Shown here: piece after piece, positions 39,050 to 51,492 of the stretch
Position numbering within the stretch: position 1 is the stretch's first letter
Layout of the letters: the number at the start of each line of letters is the position of its first letter
NCBI RefSeq assembly: GCF_963924675.1
Contig: NC_089236.1
Coordinates: 31,891,319 to 31,955,318 of the forward strand
DNA: 64,000 nt
Reading direction: 5' to 3'
From: Phocoena phocoena
Lineage: Eukaryota > Chordata > Mammalia > Artiodactyla > Phocoenidae
Notes under the pieces: generated by a model
What the model saw: only the letters and a program-made list of their open reading frames with translations
What the model was told of the DNA's origin: nothing
Database searches by the model: none
Translations under genes and position numbers: made by a program

Positions 39050-40760
39050 AAATGTCATATGCATTTAAACACTTATAACTATACCAACATTGCCATAGCT
39101 TTGGAAATGAAGTTTATTATTCATAAAGATATACAATCTTGTATATATCTTTTCAGGAGTGATATTTTCACACTTTCTTAATCTCTCCAATAAGAAGTGA
39201 TGGATCTTTCTTTCCCTACAACTCTAAGATGATGTTGTTTTGTAATATCTTATGATACATAGTACACTGTTTCTTAAGCTGTGAATATTTCTGGCTATTG
39301 TTCTTCTAACCTCTTATTTAATTTTCACCTTTGAAAAACATATTCCTTAATTTCTAAAAATATCCACATTCTATATGGAAATGGGAGTAACATTATTTTT
39401 TCATAGGATTGATGAAAGGATTGAATTTTCATGGACTAACCTTATAAACTACGACTTTAAGTTAAAAAAAAAGAGAAATATCCAAGATCTAGTTAGTGGT
39501 CTTTTCAATATCCATAAATGTTTGGGATTCTGAGAATACAGAATTCAATCAAGGTTAAAGGTTTTTAGCATAAGGCAGAAAACACATTTACATATCCTGT
39601 CAAGTTATGACCTTTAGTCCTACTAATGAAGATAGTTAAATATTCTAAGAGAAATTTTTAAAAATGCAAAATCCAATAAAGTGATCAACTTGGGAAAATT
39701 GGCAGACTTCCATGATTCCATCAAGACAGAAGTTAAATTGGAGATTTGTGTTACTTGACCACTGGATTTGTGAAATATAAAGCCTAGGATATAGTCTCTA
39801 TTAATAAAAATACAGAGTATTTGATAGGGCAGTTAATACAAAGAACACCTTGGACATCTGAAACTCCAGGTTATACAATGGGCCAAATTCTCAGACACTA
39901 GGAAACTTCAGTTATCCAAGACAGTAATTTTCTTCCTGGCAGTAAACATCTTTCAAAAAGGATAGAACTGATATTAAATATGGACATGTTTAAAAGTAAA
40001 TACAGCAGAGACTTCCATTCAGCTCCAATTCTATAAAGAAATGGGAAGTTATAGCTCCTGCACTTATAACAAGAAAACCTGGACAAACTGAGAATCAATT
40101 ACTGTTCTTTGACCAATAAGAGAACTGAGATTATTGAATAAGCTGCCACCCTGAAATATGGAAAAACAGGCAAAGTCATAAAGATACCATCAATTGAGAG
40201 CTGCATATCTAAGGTAGAAGCCAGTGGAGCCATAAAATGGTAGGAACTCATAAAGGGTAATTTTTAATGAATTGCAGGAGGTTGAGTGTGGACTGCAGTG
40301 AGAATGAGAAACTGTTGGTGGCCACAGTCATGGGAGGACATCCTCACTTTCATGGACTCATCCTCCAGGTGCTCCTCCAAGTTCCCAAAGTGTCTTGAAG
40401 CTCTGAGAGGGGGCAGAAGAAGAGTAATACTGTAAATCATTCCCAAAGCTTTCTCCATAAAAAAGCCTACTCTCCAGAGGTAAGAAATTTGCTAAAGCAC
40501 AATTCTGAAGTTTTATCCCTGCTGGGGGAAAGGAATTCCTCCCTATTCCATGCTTCTTCAACCTTTTAATCTTAGTGAAGCAGGGAGAGAACACAGTCAG
40601 CAAGGAAAATATTAAAAGGCTGAATCCAGGAGAGGAAGTAGGAGTTGGAGGTAGGGGTGGAGGGGCTGAAGGGAGTTACACCACTGGAGAAATGTTCATA
40701 AAAGTCACAGAGCCAAGACACAAGCACAGTAAAAAAACTAAGATTGATCAGCTTTAGCTT
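39050..40760. other. No recognisable gene or repeat
   Basis: AT-rich and unidentified. Open frames are at most 81 codons and none shows a domain. Confidence 0.4.
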
Positions 40761-40761
40761 A

Positions 40762-40820
40762 AATCATGCAGAAGAAAATAAATAATAAAAACTAGAGCAA
40801 AAATCAGTGAAATTGAGAGA
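40762..40820 (+). mobile_element. Old host L1, segment 1 (ORF2 linker)
   Basis: A fragment of L1 ORF2 (the 'aataataaaaactagagc...atcagtgaaattgag' region) that continues at 42734 once the inserted L1 is removed. A near-match, 'gaaattgaga' versus 'gaaattgaaa', occurs at both edges of the insertion and may be its target-site duplication. Confidence 0.65.
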
Positions 40821-42720
40821 CGGAGTGGCCACAATGACAGTGTAGGAAGACCCTGAGCTAACCTCGTCCTACAGGCACACCAAAATTACAACTATTGCAG
40901 AGTAACTATTGCAGCATTGTTTACAATAGCCAAAATATGGAAGCAGCTCAAATGACCATCAATAAATTAATGGGTAAAAAAGATATATATATAATATACA
41001 TATATATCTTATTATATATATACACACACATATATACTTATATATATAAAATGGAGTATTACTCAGCCATAATAAAGAATGAAATCTTGCCATTTGTGAC
41101 AACATGGATGGACCTAGATGGTATTATGTTAAGTGAAATATGTTTGACAGAGAAAAACAAATACTGTATGATTTCACTTATATGTGAAATCTAAAAAACA
41201 AAGCAAATGAGCATACATAACAAAATGGAAACAGAGTTATAGACACAGAGACCAAACAAGTGGTTGCCAGAAAGGAGAGGTGTTGGTGGAGGAAAGAAAC
41301 AGGTGAAGGAGATTTAGAAGTACAAGCTTCCAGCAATCCCACTCCTGGGCATATATACAGATGTATATCTATAATATAGCACATATCTATAATTTGAAAA
41401 GATACTTGCACCCCTATGTTCAGAGAAGTACTATTTACAATAGCCAAGACATGGAAACAACCTAAATGTCTATCAACAGATCAATGGATAAAGAAGATGT
41501 GGTACATATACACAATGGAATGCTACCCAGCCATGAAAAAGAATGAAATAATGCCCCTTGCAGCAGCATGGATGGACCTAGTAAGCCAAAGACAAATACC
41601 ATATGATATCACGTATATGCAGAATGTAAAATATGACACAAATGAGCTTATCTACCAAACAGAAACAGGCTCACAGACATAGAGAACAGACTTGTAGTTG
41701 CCAAGGCGGATGGGGGGTGGGGGAGGGGTGGATTGGGAGTTCGGGATTAGCAGATGCAAACTTTTATGTATAGAATGGGTAAACAAGGTCCTGCTATACA
41801 GGACAGGGAACTATATTCGATATCCTATAATAAACTGTAATGTAAAAGAATATAGGGTGGGAAGGAGGCTCAAGAGGGAAGGGATATGGGGATATATGTA
41901 TACATATAACTGATTAACCTTGTTGTGTGGCAGAAACTAACACAACATTGTAAAGTGATTATACTCCAATAAAGATGTGAAAAAAAAGTATGAAAAAGAT
42001 TATATATATATGCATAACTGAGTCACTTTGCTGTACAGCAGAAATTAAGACAACACTGTAAATCAACTAGACTTTAATCAAATTAAAAAAAACACAAAAC
42101 TTCTAGTTGCAAAATAAGTGATTCATGGGTATGAAATGTACAGTGTGGGGAATATAGTATATAACTATGTAATATCTTTGGATGGTGACATATCTTACCT
42201 AGATTTATAATGGTGATCATTTTGAAATGTATAGAAATACCAAATCACTATGTTGTGTAACAGGAACTTACATAGTGTTGTAGGTCAATTATACTTCAAT
42301 AACAAATAAACAAACTCATAGAAAAAGAGATCAAATTTATGGTTACCTGAGGTGGTGTGTGGGGAGAGGAAGAACTGTATGAAGATAGTCAATTGTACAA
42401 GCTTCCAGTTATAAGATAAATAGGTACTAGGGATGTAATGTACAATATGAGAAATATAATTAATAGTTACTGTATGTTACATATAAAAGTTGTAAAAATA
42501 GTAAATCCTAAGAGTTCTCCTTTTTTAGGAATATTTTTTTCTATTTCTTTAATTTTGTATCTATATGAGATGATAGACGTTCATGAAACTTACTGTGGTA
42601 ATCATTTCATTATGCATGTAAGTCAAATCATTATGCTATACACCTAAGCTCATACAATGCTATATATCAATTATATCTCAATAAAAAAAAAGAAAAAAAA
42701 AAGAAAAGAGAAAATCTAAA
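40821..42720 (+). mobile_element. Internally deleted L1 with tandem 3' tails
   Basis: The left edge carries an L1 5' UTR start (40821-40905, 'gacagtgtaggaagaccctgagct' type). It then jumps, near a repeated ACTATTGCAG, to the ORF2 C-terminus and 3' UTR (40905-41331). After another L1 insertion (41333-42098) the 3' UTR resumes (42099-42300), and a second, similar 3' tail follows (42308-42690) with an A-rich end. The sequence is too diverged to code. An AT-rich microsatellite occupies 40984-41046. Confidence 0.7.
41333..42098 (+). mobile_element. L1 3' fragments inserted in an older L1 tail
   Basis: At 41333-41990 the last part of an L1 ORF2 and a 3' UTR ending 'ccaataaagatgtg' interrupt the older 3' UTR. 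A second short L1 tail (41999-42098) follows directly. The words ACAAGCTTC at the left edge and ACAAAACTTC at the right edge may be the target-site duplication. Confidence 0.7.
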
Positions 42721-42733
42721 TTTTTTTTAATTA

Positions 42734-43138
42734 AAAAAGAAACGAAATTGAAAATAGGGAACCAATTTATAAAATTAACAAAACAGAATCTAGTTTTTTG
42801 AAAAGATCAGTAAAATTAATAAACCATTAGTCATGCTAATGAAGAATATAAAGAGAAGACATAAATTACCAATATAAGAAATGAAAAAGGAATTTAAATG
42901 GATAATAAAGTAACACTATGTACAAATCCAGGGCCACAAATTTTATTACTTAGTTGAAATGGACCAATTCTTTGAAAGATACAAAATACCAAAACTTACA
43001 AAAAAATTGATAACCTAAATAAGCATATATTCAACTGAGAATTAAATCAATAATTAATGACATTCCAAAAAAGAAAGCATCAAGCCTAGATGGTTTCACT
43101 CATTAAATCTACCAAATATTTAATAAAGAAATAATACT
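42734..43138 (+). mobile_element. Old host L1, segment 2 (ORF2 linker to RT start)
   Basis: Old L1 ORF2 from the linker ('gatcagtaaaattaataaacc' near 42806) to the start of the reverse transcriptase, ending 'ttaataaagaaataatac' at the insertion point of the full-length L1. It rejoins at 50735 with the expected ORF2 sequence. Confidence 0.85.
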
Positions 43139-44350
43139 GGGGGTGCTGGGAAGATGGTGGAAGAGTAAGACGTGGAGATCACCTTCCTCCCCACAGATAC
43201 ACCAGAAATACATCTACACGTGGAGCAACTCCTACCGAATACCCACTAAATGCTGGCAGAAGAACTCAGACCTCCCAAAAGGCAAAAAACTCCCCACATA
43301 CCTGGGTAGGGCAAAAGAAAAGCAAAAAAAAAAAACAGAGACAAAAAAATAGGGACAGCACCTGCACCAGTGGGAGGGAGCTGTGAAGGAGGAAAGGTCT
43401 CCACACACTAGGAAGCCCCTTTGCGGGCGGAGACTGCGGGTGGCGGAGGGGGGAAGCTTCGGAGCTGCGGAGGAGAGCACAGCAACAGGGGTGCGGAGGG
43501 CAAAGAGGGGAATTCCCGCACAGAGGATGGGTGCCGACCGGCACTCACCAGCCCGAGAGGCTTGTCTGCTCACCCGCCAGGGCGGGCGGGGGCTGCGAGC
43601 TGAGCCTCGGTCTTTGGTCGGAGCACAGGGAGAGGACTGGGGTTGGCTGCGTGAACACAGCCTGAAGGGGTTAGTGCACCATGGCTAGCCGGGAGGGAGT
43701 CCGGGAAAAGGTCTGGAGCTGCCAAAGAGGCAAGAGACTTTTTCTTCCCTCTTTGTTTCCTGGTGCACGAGGAGAGGGGTTTAAAAGCACTGCTTAAAGG
43801 AACTCCAGAGACGGGCGCAAGCCGTGGCTAAAAGCGCGAACCCCAGAGGCGGGCGCAAGCCGCGGCTAAAAGCACAGACCCCAGAGATGGGCGGGAGACG
43901 CTAAGGCTGCTGCTGCCGCCACCAAGGGGCCTGTGTGCGAGCACAGGTCACTATCCACACCCATCTTCTGGGGAGCCTGTGCAGCCCGCCACTGCCAGGT
44001 TCCGGGATTCAGGGACAACTTCCCCGGGAGAATGCATGGCGGGCCTCAGGCTGGTGCAACGTCACACTGGCCTCTGCCGCTGCAGGGCGCACGCCGTGCC
44101 CCTACCTCCCCCTGGCCTGAGTGCGCCAGAGCCCCCGAATCAGCGGCTCCTTTAACCCCATCCTGTCTGAGCAAAAAACAGACGCCCTCCAGCGACCTAC
44201 ACGCAGAGGCGGGGCCAAATCCAAAGTTGAGCCCCTGTGAGTTGTGAGAACAAAGACGGAAAAAGGGAACTCTCTCCCAGCAGCCTCAGAAACAGCGGAA
44301 TAAAACTCCACAATCAACTTGATGTTTCCTGAATCTGTGGAATACGTGAA
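43139..44350 (+). promoter_or_regulatory. L1 5' UTR internal promoter region, CpG-rich
   Basis: L1 5' UTRs carry an internal RNA polymerase II promoter. This one is by far the most GC- and CpG-rich part of the window (about 43400-44250). The composition contrast is visible directly; promoter activity is inferred from the family. Open frames of 60-104 codons here are composition effects. Confidence 0.7.
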
Positions 44351-44353
44351 CAG

Positions 44354-44577
44354 ACAACGAATCATCCCAAATTGAGGAGGTGGACCTCGAGAGCAAGATC
44401 TATGATTTTTTCCCCTTTTCCTCTTTTTGTGAGTGTGTATGTGTATGCTTCTGTGTGAGATTTTGCCTGTATAGCTTTGCTTCCACCATTTGTCCTAGGG
44501 TTCTATCTGTCCATTGTTTTTTGTTGTTGTTTTTAAATTTTTTTAAATTAATTTTAATAACTTTATTATATCTTACT

Positions 44578-44608
<31 letters not shown>

Positions 44609-45050
44609 TTTCTTTCTTTCCTTCCTTCCTTCCCTCCTTTGGACAACGAATCAGCCAAAATTGAGGAGGTAGACTTTGAGAGCAAGATTTATGATTTTTT
44701 CCCCTTTTCCTCTTTTTGTGAGGGTGTATGTGTATGCGTCTGTGTAAGATTTTGTCTGTATACCTTTGCTTCCACCATTTGTCCTAAGGTTCTATCCATC
44801 CCTTTTTTGTTTTTTCTAAATAATTATTTTTTAATTCAATAACTTTATTATACTCTATTTTATTTTACTGTATCTTCCTTTTTCTTTCTTTTTTTCTTCC
44901 TTCCATCCTTCCTTCCTTCCTTCTTCCCTCTCTCCCTCCCTCCCTCCTTCCTTTCCTTCTTTTCTTCTTTCTTTCTTTCCTCCTTCCTTTTTTCCTTCCT
45001 TCCTTCCTTCCTTCCTTCCTTCCTTTCTTTCTTTCTTTCTTCCTACTTCT
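44354..45050 (+). repeat. Tandem duplication in L1 5' UTR with CT-rich microsatellites
   Basis: A unit beginning ACAACGAATCA occurs at 44354 and again at 44643, 289 bp apart. Each starts with a similar 150-170 bp block and ends in a pyrimidine microsatellite: TTTC/TTCC repeats at 44581-44640 and 44879-45050. The second tract is longer and more mixed. Confidence 0.9.
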
Positions 45051-45584
45051 ACTAATTCTCTCTACTTTTTCTCCCTTTTATTCGGAGCCGTGTGGATGAA
45101 AGGCTCTTGGTGCTTCAGTCAGGAGTCAGTGCTCTGCCTCTGAGGTGGGAGAGCCAACTTCAGGAACTGGTCAACAAGAGACCTCCCAGCTCCACATAAT
45201 ATCAAACGGTGAAAATCTCCCAGAGACCTCCATCTTAACAACAGCACCCAGCTTCACTCAAAGACCAGCAAGCTACAGTGCTGGACAACCTATGCCAAAC
45301 AACTAGCAAAACAAGAACACAGCCCCACCCATTAGCAGAGAGGCTGCCTAAAATCATAATAAGTCCACAGATACCCCAAAACACACCACCAGACGTGGAC
45401 CTGTCCACTAGAGAGAAAAGATCTAACCCCATCCACCACAACACAGGCAATAGTCCCCTCCACAAGAAAGCCTACACAACCCACTGAACAAAACTTAGCC
45501 ACTGGAGACAGACACCAAAAAGAATGGGAACTATGAACCTGCAGCCCACAAAAAGGAGACCCCAAACACAGTAAGATAAGCAAA

Positions 45585-46511
45585 ATGAGAAGACAGAAAA
45601 ACACACAGCAGATAAAGGAGCAAGATAAAAATGCACCAGACCTAACAAATGAAGAGGAAATAGGCAATCTACCTGAAAAAAAATTCAGAATAATGATAGT
45701 AAGGATGATCCAAAATCTTGTAAACAGAGTGGACAAAATTCAAGGAACATTTAACAAGGACCTAGAAGAAATAAAGATGAAACAAGCAATGATGAACAAC
45801 ACAATAAATGAAATTAAAAGTCCTCTAGATGGGATCAATAGCAGAATAACTGAGGCAGAAGAATGGATAAGTGACCTGGAAGATAAAAGAGTGGAAATAA
45901 CTACTGCAGAGCAGAATAAAGAAAAAAGAATGAAAAGAACTGAGGACAGTCTCAGAGACCTCTGGGACAACATTAAACAGACCAACATTCAAATTATAGA
46001 GGTTCCAGAAGAAGAAGAGAAAAAGAAAGGGACTGAGAAAATATTTGAAGAGATTATAGTTGAAAACTTCCCTAATATGGGAAAGGAAATAGTTAATCAA
46101 GTCCAGGAAGCACAGAGAGTCCCATACAGGATAAATGCAAGGAGAAATATGCCAAGACACATATTAATCAAACTGTCAAAAATTAAATACAAAGAAAGCA
46201 TATTAAAAGCAGCAAGGGAAAAACAACAAATAACACACAAGGGAATCCCCATAAGGTTAACAGCTGATCTCTCAGCAGAAACCCTACAAGCCAGAAGAGA
46301 ATGGCAGGACATACTGAAAGTGATGAAGGAGAAAAACCTGCAACCAAGACTACTCTACCCAGCAAGGATCTCATTCAGATTTGATGGAGAAATTACAACC
46401 TTTACAGACAAGCAAAAGCTGAGAGAGTTCAGCACCACCAAACCAGCTTTACAACAAATGCTAAAGGAACTTCTCTGGGCAAGAAACACAAGAGAAGGAA
46501 AAAACCTATAA
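45585..46511 (+). CDS. L1 ORF1 protein, intact
   Basis: ORF1p is the non-sequence-specific RNA-binding nucleic-acid chaperone that forms trimers, coats L1 RNA in the cytoplasm and is needed in cis for retrotransposition. The frame is uninterrupted for 308 residues, within the usual ORF1p range. The order of parts fits the family: a coiled coil at about residues 38-125, an RRM-like domain at about 133-225 (with the start of the motif at NIQIIEVPE, residues 134-142), and the C-terminal domain at about 228-295 (RLTADLSAETLQARREW, residues 224-240). The ATG has A at position -3. The stop at 46509-46511 lies 25 bp before the ORF2 start. Being intact does not show that it is expressed. Confidence 0.93.
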   Translation: MRRQKNTQQIKEQDKNAPDLTNEEEIGNLPEKKFRIMIVRMIQNLVNRVDKIQGTFNKDLEEIKMKQAMMNNTINEIKSPLDGINSRITEAEEWISDLEDKRVEITTAEQNKEKRMKRTEDSLRDLWDNIKQTNIQIIEVPEEEEKKKGTEKIFEEIIVENFPNMGKEIVNQVQEAQRVPYRINARRNMPRHILIKLSKIKYKESILKAAREKQQITHKGIPIRLTADLSAETLQARREWQDILKVMKEKNLQPRLLYPARISFRFDGEITTFTDKQKLREFSTTKPALQQMLKELLWARNTREGKNL

Positions 46512-46536
46512 TAACGAACCCAAAACAATGTAGAAA

Positions 46537-49500
46537 ATGGGAATAGGAACATACATATTGATAATTACCTTAAATGTAAATGGACTAAATGCTCCCACCA
46601 AAAGACACAGATTGGCTGAATGGATACAAAAACAAGACCCCATATATATGCTGTCTACAAGAGACCAACTTCAGACCTAGAAACACATACAGACTGAAGG
46701 TAAGGGGATAGAAAAAGATATTCCATGCAAATGGAAACCAAAAGAAAGCTGGGGTAGCAATTCTCTTATCAGACAAAATAGACTTTAAAATAAAGACTAT
46801 TAGAAGAGACAAAGAAGGACACTACATAATGATCAAGGGATTGATCCAAGAAGAAGATATAACAATTATAAATATTTATGCACCCAACATAAGAGCACCT
46901 CAATACATAAGGCAAAGAGTAACAGCCATAAAAGGGGAAATCAACAGTAATGCACTCATAGTAGGGGACTTTAACACCTCACTTTCACCAATGAACAGAT
47001 CATCCAAAATGAAAATAAATAAGGAAACACAAGCTTTAAATGATACATTAAACAAGATGGACTTAATTGATATTTATAGGACACTCCATCCAGAAACAAC
47101 AGAATACACATTTTTCTCAAGTGCTCATGGAATATTCTCCAGGATAGATCATATCCTGGGTCACAAATCAAGCCTTGGTAAATTTAAGAAAATTGAAATT
47201 GTATCAAGTTTCTTTTCTGACCACAATGCCATGAGACTAGATATCAATTACAGGAAAAGATCTGTAAAAAATACAAACACATGGAGGTTAAACAATACAC
47301 TACTTAATAACGAAGTGCTCACTGAAAAAGTCAAAGAGGAAAAAAAAAATACCTAGAAACAAATGACAATGGAGACACAACGACCCAAAACCTATGGGAT
47401 GCAGCAAAAGCAGTTCAAAGAGGGAATTTTATAGCAAAACTAGCCCACCTTAAGAAGCAGGAAACATCTCGAATAAACAACCTAACCTTGCACCTCAAAC
47501 AATTAGAGACAGAAGAACAAAAAAACCCCAAAGTTAGCAGAAGGAAAGAAATCATGAACATCAGATCAGAAATAAATGAAAAAGAAATGAAGGAAACAAT
47601 AGAAAAGATCAGTAAAACTAAGAGCTGGTTCTTTGAGAAGATAAACAAAATAGATAAACCATTAGCCAGCTCATCAAGAAAAAAAGGAAGAAGACTCAAA
47701 TCAATAGAATTAGAAATGAAAAAGGAGAAGTAACAACTGACACTGCAGAAGTAAAAAAGATCATGAGAGATTACTACAAGCAACTCTATGCCAATAAAAT
47801 GGACAACCTGGAAGAAATGGACAAATTCTTAGAAATGCACAACCTGCCAAGACTGAACCAGGAAGAAATAGAAAATATGAACAGACCAATCACAAGCACT
47901 GAAATTGAAACTGTGATTAAAAATCTTCCAACAAACAAAAGCCCAGGACCAGATGGCTTCACAGGCGAATTCTATCAAACATTTAGAGAAGAGCTAACAA
48001 CTATCCTTCTCAAACTCTTCCAAAATACAGCAGAGGGAGGAGCACTCCCAAATTCCTTCTACGAGGCCACCATCACCTTGATACCAAAACCAGACAATGA
48101 TGTCACAAAGAAGGAAAACTACAGGCCAATATCACTGATGAACATAGATGCAAAAATCCTCAACAAAGTACTAGCAAACAGAATCCAACAGCATATTAAA
48201 AGGGTCATACACCATGATCAAGTAGGGTTTATTCCAGGAATGCAAGAATTCTTCAGTATATGCAAATCTATCAATGTGATAAACCATATTAACAAATTGA
48301 AGGAGAAAAAACATATGATCATCTCAATAGATGCAGAGAAAGCTTTTGACAAAATTAGACACCCATTTATGATAAAAACCCTCCAGAAAGTAGGCATAGA
48401 GGGAACTTTCCTCAAATAATAAAGGCCATATATGACAAGCCCACAGCCAGCATCATCCTCAATGGTGAAAAACTGAAAGCATTTCCACTAAGATCAGGAA
48501 CAAGACAAGGTTGCCCACTCTCCCCACTCTTATTCGACGTAGTTTTGGAAGTTTTAGCCACAGCAATCAGAGAAGAAAAGGAAATAAAAGGAATCCAAAT
48601 CAGAAAAGAAAAAGTAAAGGTGTCACTCTTTGCAGATGACATGATACTACACATAGAGAATCCTAATGATGCTACCAGAAACCTACTAGAGCTAATCAAT
48701 GAATTTGGTAAAGTAGCAGGATACAAAATTAATGCACAGAAATCTCTGGCATTCCTATATACTAGTGATGAAAAATCTGAAAGTGAAATCAAAAAAACTC
48801 TCCCATTTACCATTGCAACAAAAGGAATAAAATATCTAGGAATAAACCTACCTACGGAGAGAAAAGACCTGTATGCAGATAATTATAAGACACTGATGAA
48901 AGAAATTAAAGATGATACAAATAGATGGAGAGATGTACCATATTCTTGGATTGGAAAAATCAACATTGTGAAAATGCCTCTACTACCCAAAGCAATCTAT
49001 AGATTCAATGCAATCCCTATCAAACTACCACTGGCATTTTTCACAGAACTAGAACAAAAAATTTCACAATTTGTATGGAAACACAAAAGACCCCAAATAG
49101 CCAAAGCAATTTTGAGAACGAAGAATGGAACTGGAGGAATCAGGCTCCCTGACTTCAGACTATACAACAAAGCTACAGTAATCAAGACAGTATGGTACTG
49201 GCACAAAAACAGAAAGATAGATACATGGAACAGGATAGAAAGCCCAGAGATAAACCCACGCACATATGGACACCTTATCTTTGATAAAGGAGGCAGGAAC
49301 ATACAGTGGAGAAAGGACAGCCTCTTCAATAAGTGGTGCTGGGAAAACTGGACAGGTACATGTAAAAGTATGAGATTAGATCACTCCCTAACACCATACA
49401 CAAAAATAAGTTTAAAATGGATTAAAGACCTAAATGTAAGGCCAGAAACTATCAAACTCTTAGAGGAAAACATAGGCAGAACACTCTATGACATAAATCA

Positions 49501-50289
49501 CAGCAAGATCCTTTTTGACCCACCTCCTAGAGAAATGGAAATAAAAACAAAAATAAACAAATGGGACCTAATGAAACTTAAAAGCTTTTGCACAGCAAAG
49601 GAAACCATAAACAAGACCAAAAAACAACCATCAGAATGGGAGAAAATATTTGCAAATGAAGCAACTGACAAAGGATTAATCTCCAAAATTTACAAGCAGC
49701 TCATGCAGCTCAATAACAAAAAAACAAAAAACCCAATCCAAAAATGGGCAGAAGACCTAAACAGACATTTCTCCAAAGAAGATATACAGACTGCCAACAA
49801 ACACATGAAAGAATGCTCAACATCATTAATCATTAGAGAAATGCAAATCAAAACTACAATGAGATATCATCTCACACTAGTCAGAATGGCCATCATCAAA
49901 AAATCTAGAAACAATAAATGCTGGAGAGGGTATGGAGAAAAGGAACACTCTTGCACTGCTGGTGGGAATGTGAATTGGTTCAGCCACTGTGGAGAACAGT
50001 ATGGAGGTTCCTTAAAAAACTACAAATAGAACTGCCATATGACCCAGCAATCCCACTACTGGGCATATACCCTGAGAAAACCAAAATTCAAAAAGAGTCA
50101 TGTACCAAAATATTCATTGCAGCTCTATTTACAATAGCCTGGAGATGGATACAACCTAAGTGTCCATTATCAGATGAAGGGATAAAGAAGATGTGGCACA
50201 TATATACAATGGAATATTACTCAGCCATAAAAAGAAACGAAATTGAGTTATTTGTAGTGACGTGGATAGACCTAGAGTATGTCATATAA
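46537..50289 (+). pseudogene. L1 ORF2 pseudogene (endonuclease/reverse transcriptase)
   Basis: ORF2p nicks target DNA with its N-terminal endonuclease and copies L1 RNA with its reverse transcriptase. Endonuclease motifs remain (YAPN near 46880; GDFNT at 46964-46978; SDH at 47216-47224), as does the RT box FADD at 48629-48640. Frames and comparison with the other L1s here locate five single-base frameshifts: an extra C near 46640, and one-base losses near 47345, 47669, 48415 and 49943. A Trp codon is TAG at 46709-46711, and the C-terminus ends early at TAA 50287-50289. No single frame spans the protein, so it is inactive. Confidence 0.93.
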
Positions 50290-50734
50290 AGTGAAGTAAG
50301 TCAGAAGGAGAAAGACAAATACCGTATGCTAACACATATATATGGAATTTAAGAAAAAAAAATGCCATGAAGAACCTAGGGGCAAGACAGGAATAAAGAC
50401 ACAGACCTACTCGAGAATGGACTTGAGGATATGGGGAGGGGGAAGGGTGAGCTGTGACAGGGCGAGAGAGAGGCATGGACATATATACACTAACAAATGT
50501 AAGATAGATAGCTAGTGAGAAGCAGCCGCATGGCACAGGGATATCAGCTCGGTGCTTTGTGACCGCCTGGAGGGGTGGGATAGGGAGGGTGGGAGGGAGG
50601 GAGATGCGAGAGGGAAGAGATATGGGAACATATGTATATGTATAACTGATTCACTTTGTTATAAAGCAGAAACTAACACACCATTGTAAAGCAATTATAC
50701 CCCAATAAAGATGTTAAAAAAAAAGAAAGAATAC

Positions 50735-51015
50735 CAAGTCTCCACAACCACCTCCAGAAGATAATAATGGGCTAAATGCTCTCTCTAACTCATTCTATGA
50801 GGCCAGTATTACTTTAATACAAAATGAGATAAAAAACATTACAAGAAAAGAAAATTATATACCAATATTTCTTACGAACATAGATAAATCCTCAAGGAAA
50901 TATAAGCAAATCAAATCAAAGAAATTGATATATAAAAATAATTATATAGCATGACCAGGTGGGATTTATTCCAGGTATGCCAGGCTGGTTCAACATTTAA
51001 AAGTCAGTCAATGTA
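50735..51015 (+). mobile_element. Old host L1, segment 3 (reverse transcriptase)
   Basis: Old L1 ORF2 resumes after the full-length L1 ('ccaagtctccacaacc...') and runs into the RT region ('gcatgaccaggtgggattta' near 50950). It is then cut by the SINE at 51016. Confidence 0.88.
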
Positions 51016-51226
51016 GGCTTCCCTGGTGGCGCAGTGGTTGGGAGTCCGCCTGCCGATGCACGGGACACGGGTTCGTGCACCGGTCTGGGAAGATCCCGCA
51101 TGCCGCGGAGCGGCTGAGCCTGTGGGCCATGGCCGCTGGGCCTGCGCGTCCGGAGCCTGTGCTCCACAACAGGAGAGGCCACAGCAGTGAGAGGCCCGCG
51201 TACCGCAAAAAAAAAAAAAAAAAAAA
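51016..51226 (+). mobile_element. CHR-type SINE in old L1
   Basis: A plus-strand short CHR SINE whose 5' tRNA-like head starts at 51016 and whose poly-A ends near 51226. Imperfect target-site duplications AAGTCAGTCAATGTA (51001-51015) and AATCAGTCAGTGTA (51227-51240) flank it. The L1 ORF2 continues on both sides. Confidence 0.95.
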
Positions 51227-51240
51227 AATCAGTCAGTGTA

Positions 51241-51432
51241 ATCTTCCATATCAATAAAATAAAGAAGAAAAATCATATGACCATATGAATTAATGCCAGC
51301 AAAAACACTTGACAAAACCCAACACCTGTTCATGATAAAACTATTCAGGAAACTATAAACAGAGGAAAATGCCCTCAATTTGATAAAGACCATCTACAAA
51401 AACTATATAGCTAACATAATATATATATATAA

Positions 51433-51492
<60 letters not shown>

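Larger units (their letters stand above)
43139..50721 (+). mobile_element. Full-length L1 (cetartiodactyl type), about 7.6 kb
   Basis: It holds a complete 5' UTR (43139-45584), an intact ORF1 (45585-46511), a disabled ORF2 (46537-50289), a 3' UTR, and a short A-rich tail ending near 50721. A 13-bp target-site duplication with one mismatch flanks it: AAAGAAATAATAC at 43125-43137 and AAAGAAAGAATAC at 50722-50734. The old host L1 continues on both sides. Of the L1s in this window it is the most complete and apparently among the youngest. Confidence 0.96.

Noticed and set aside
43383..44247. Several GC-rich open frames suggesting a gene
   Set aside because: They sit inside the L1 5' UTR; their composition follows from the CpG-rich promoter region.
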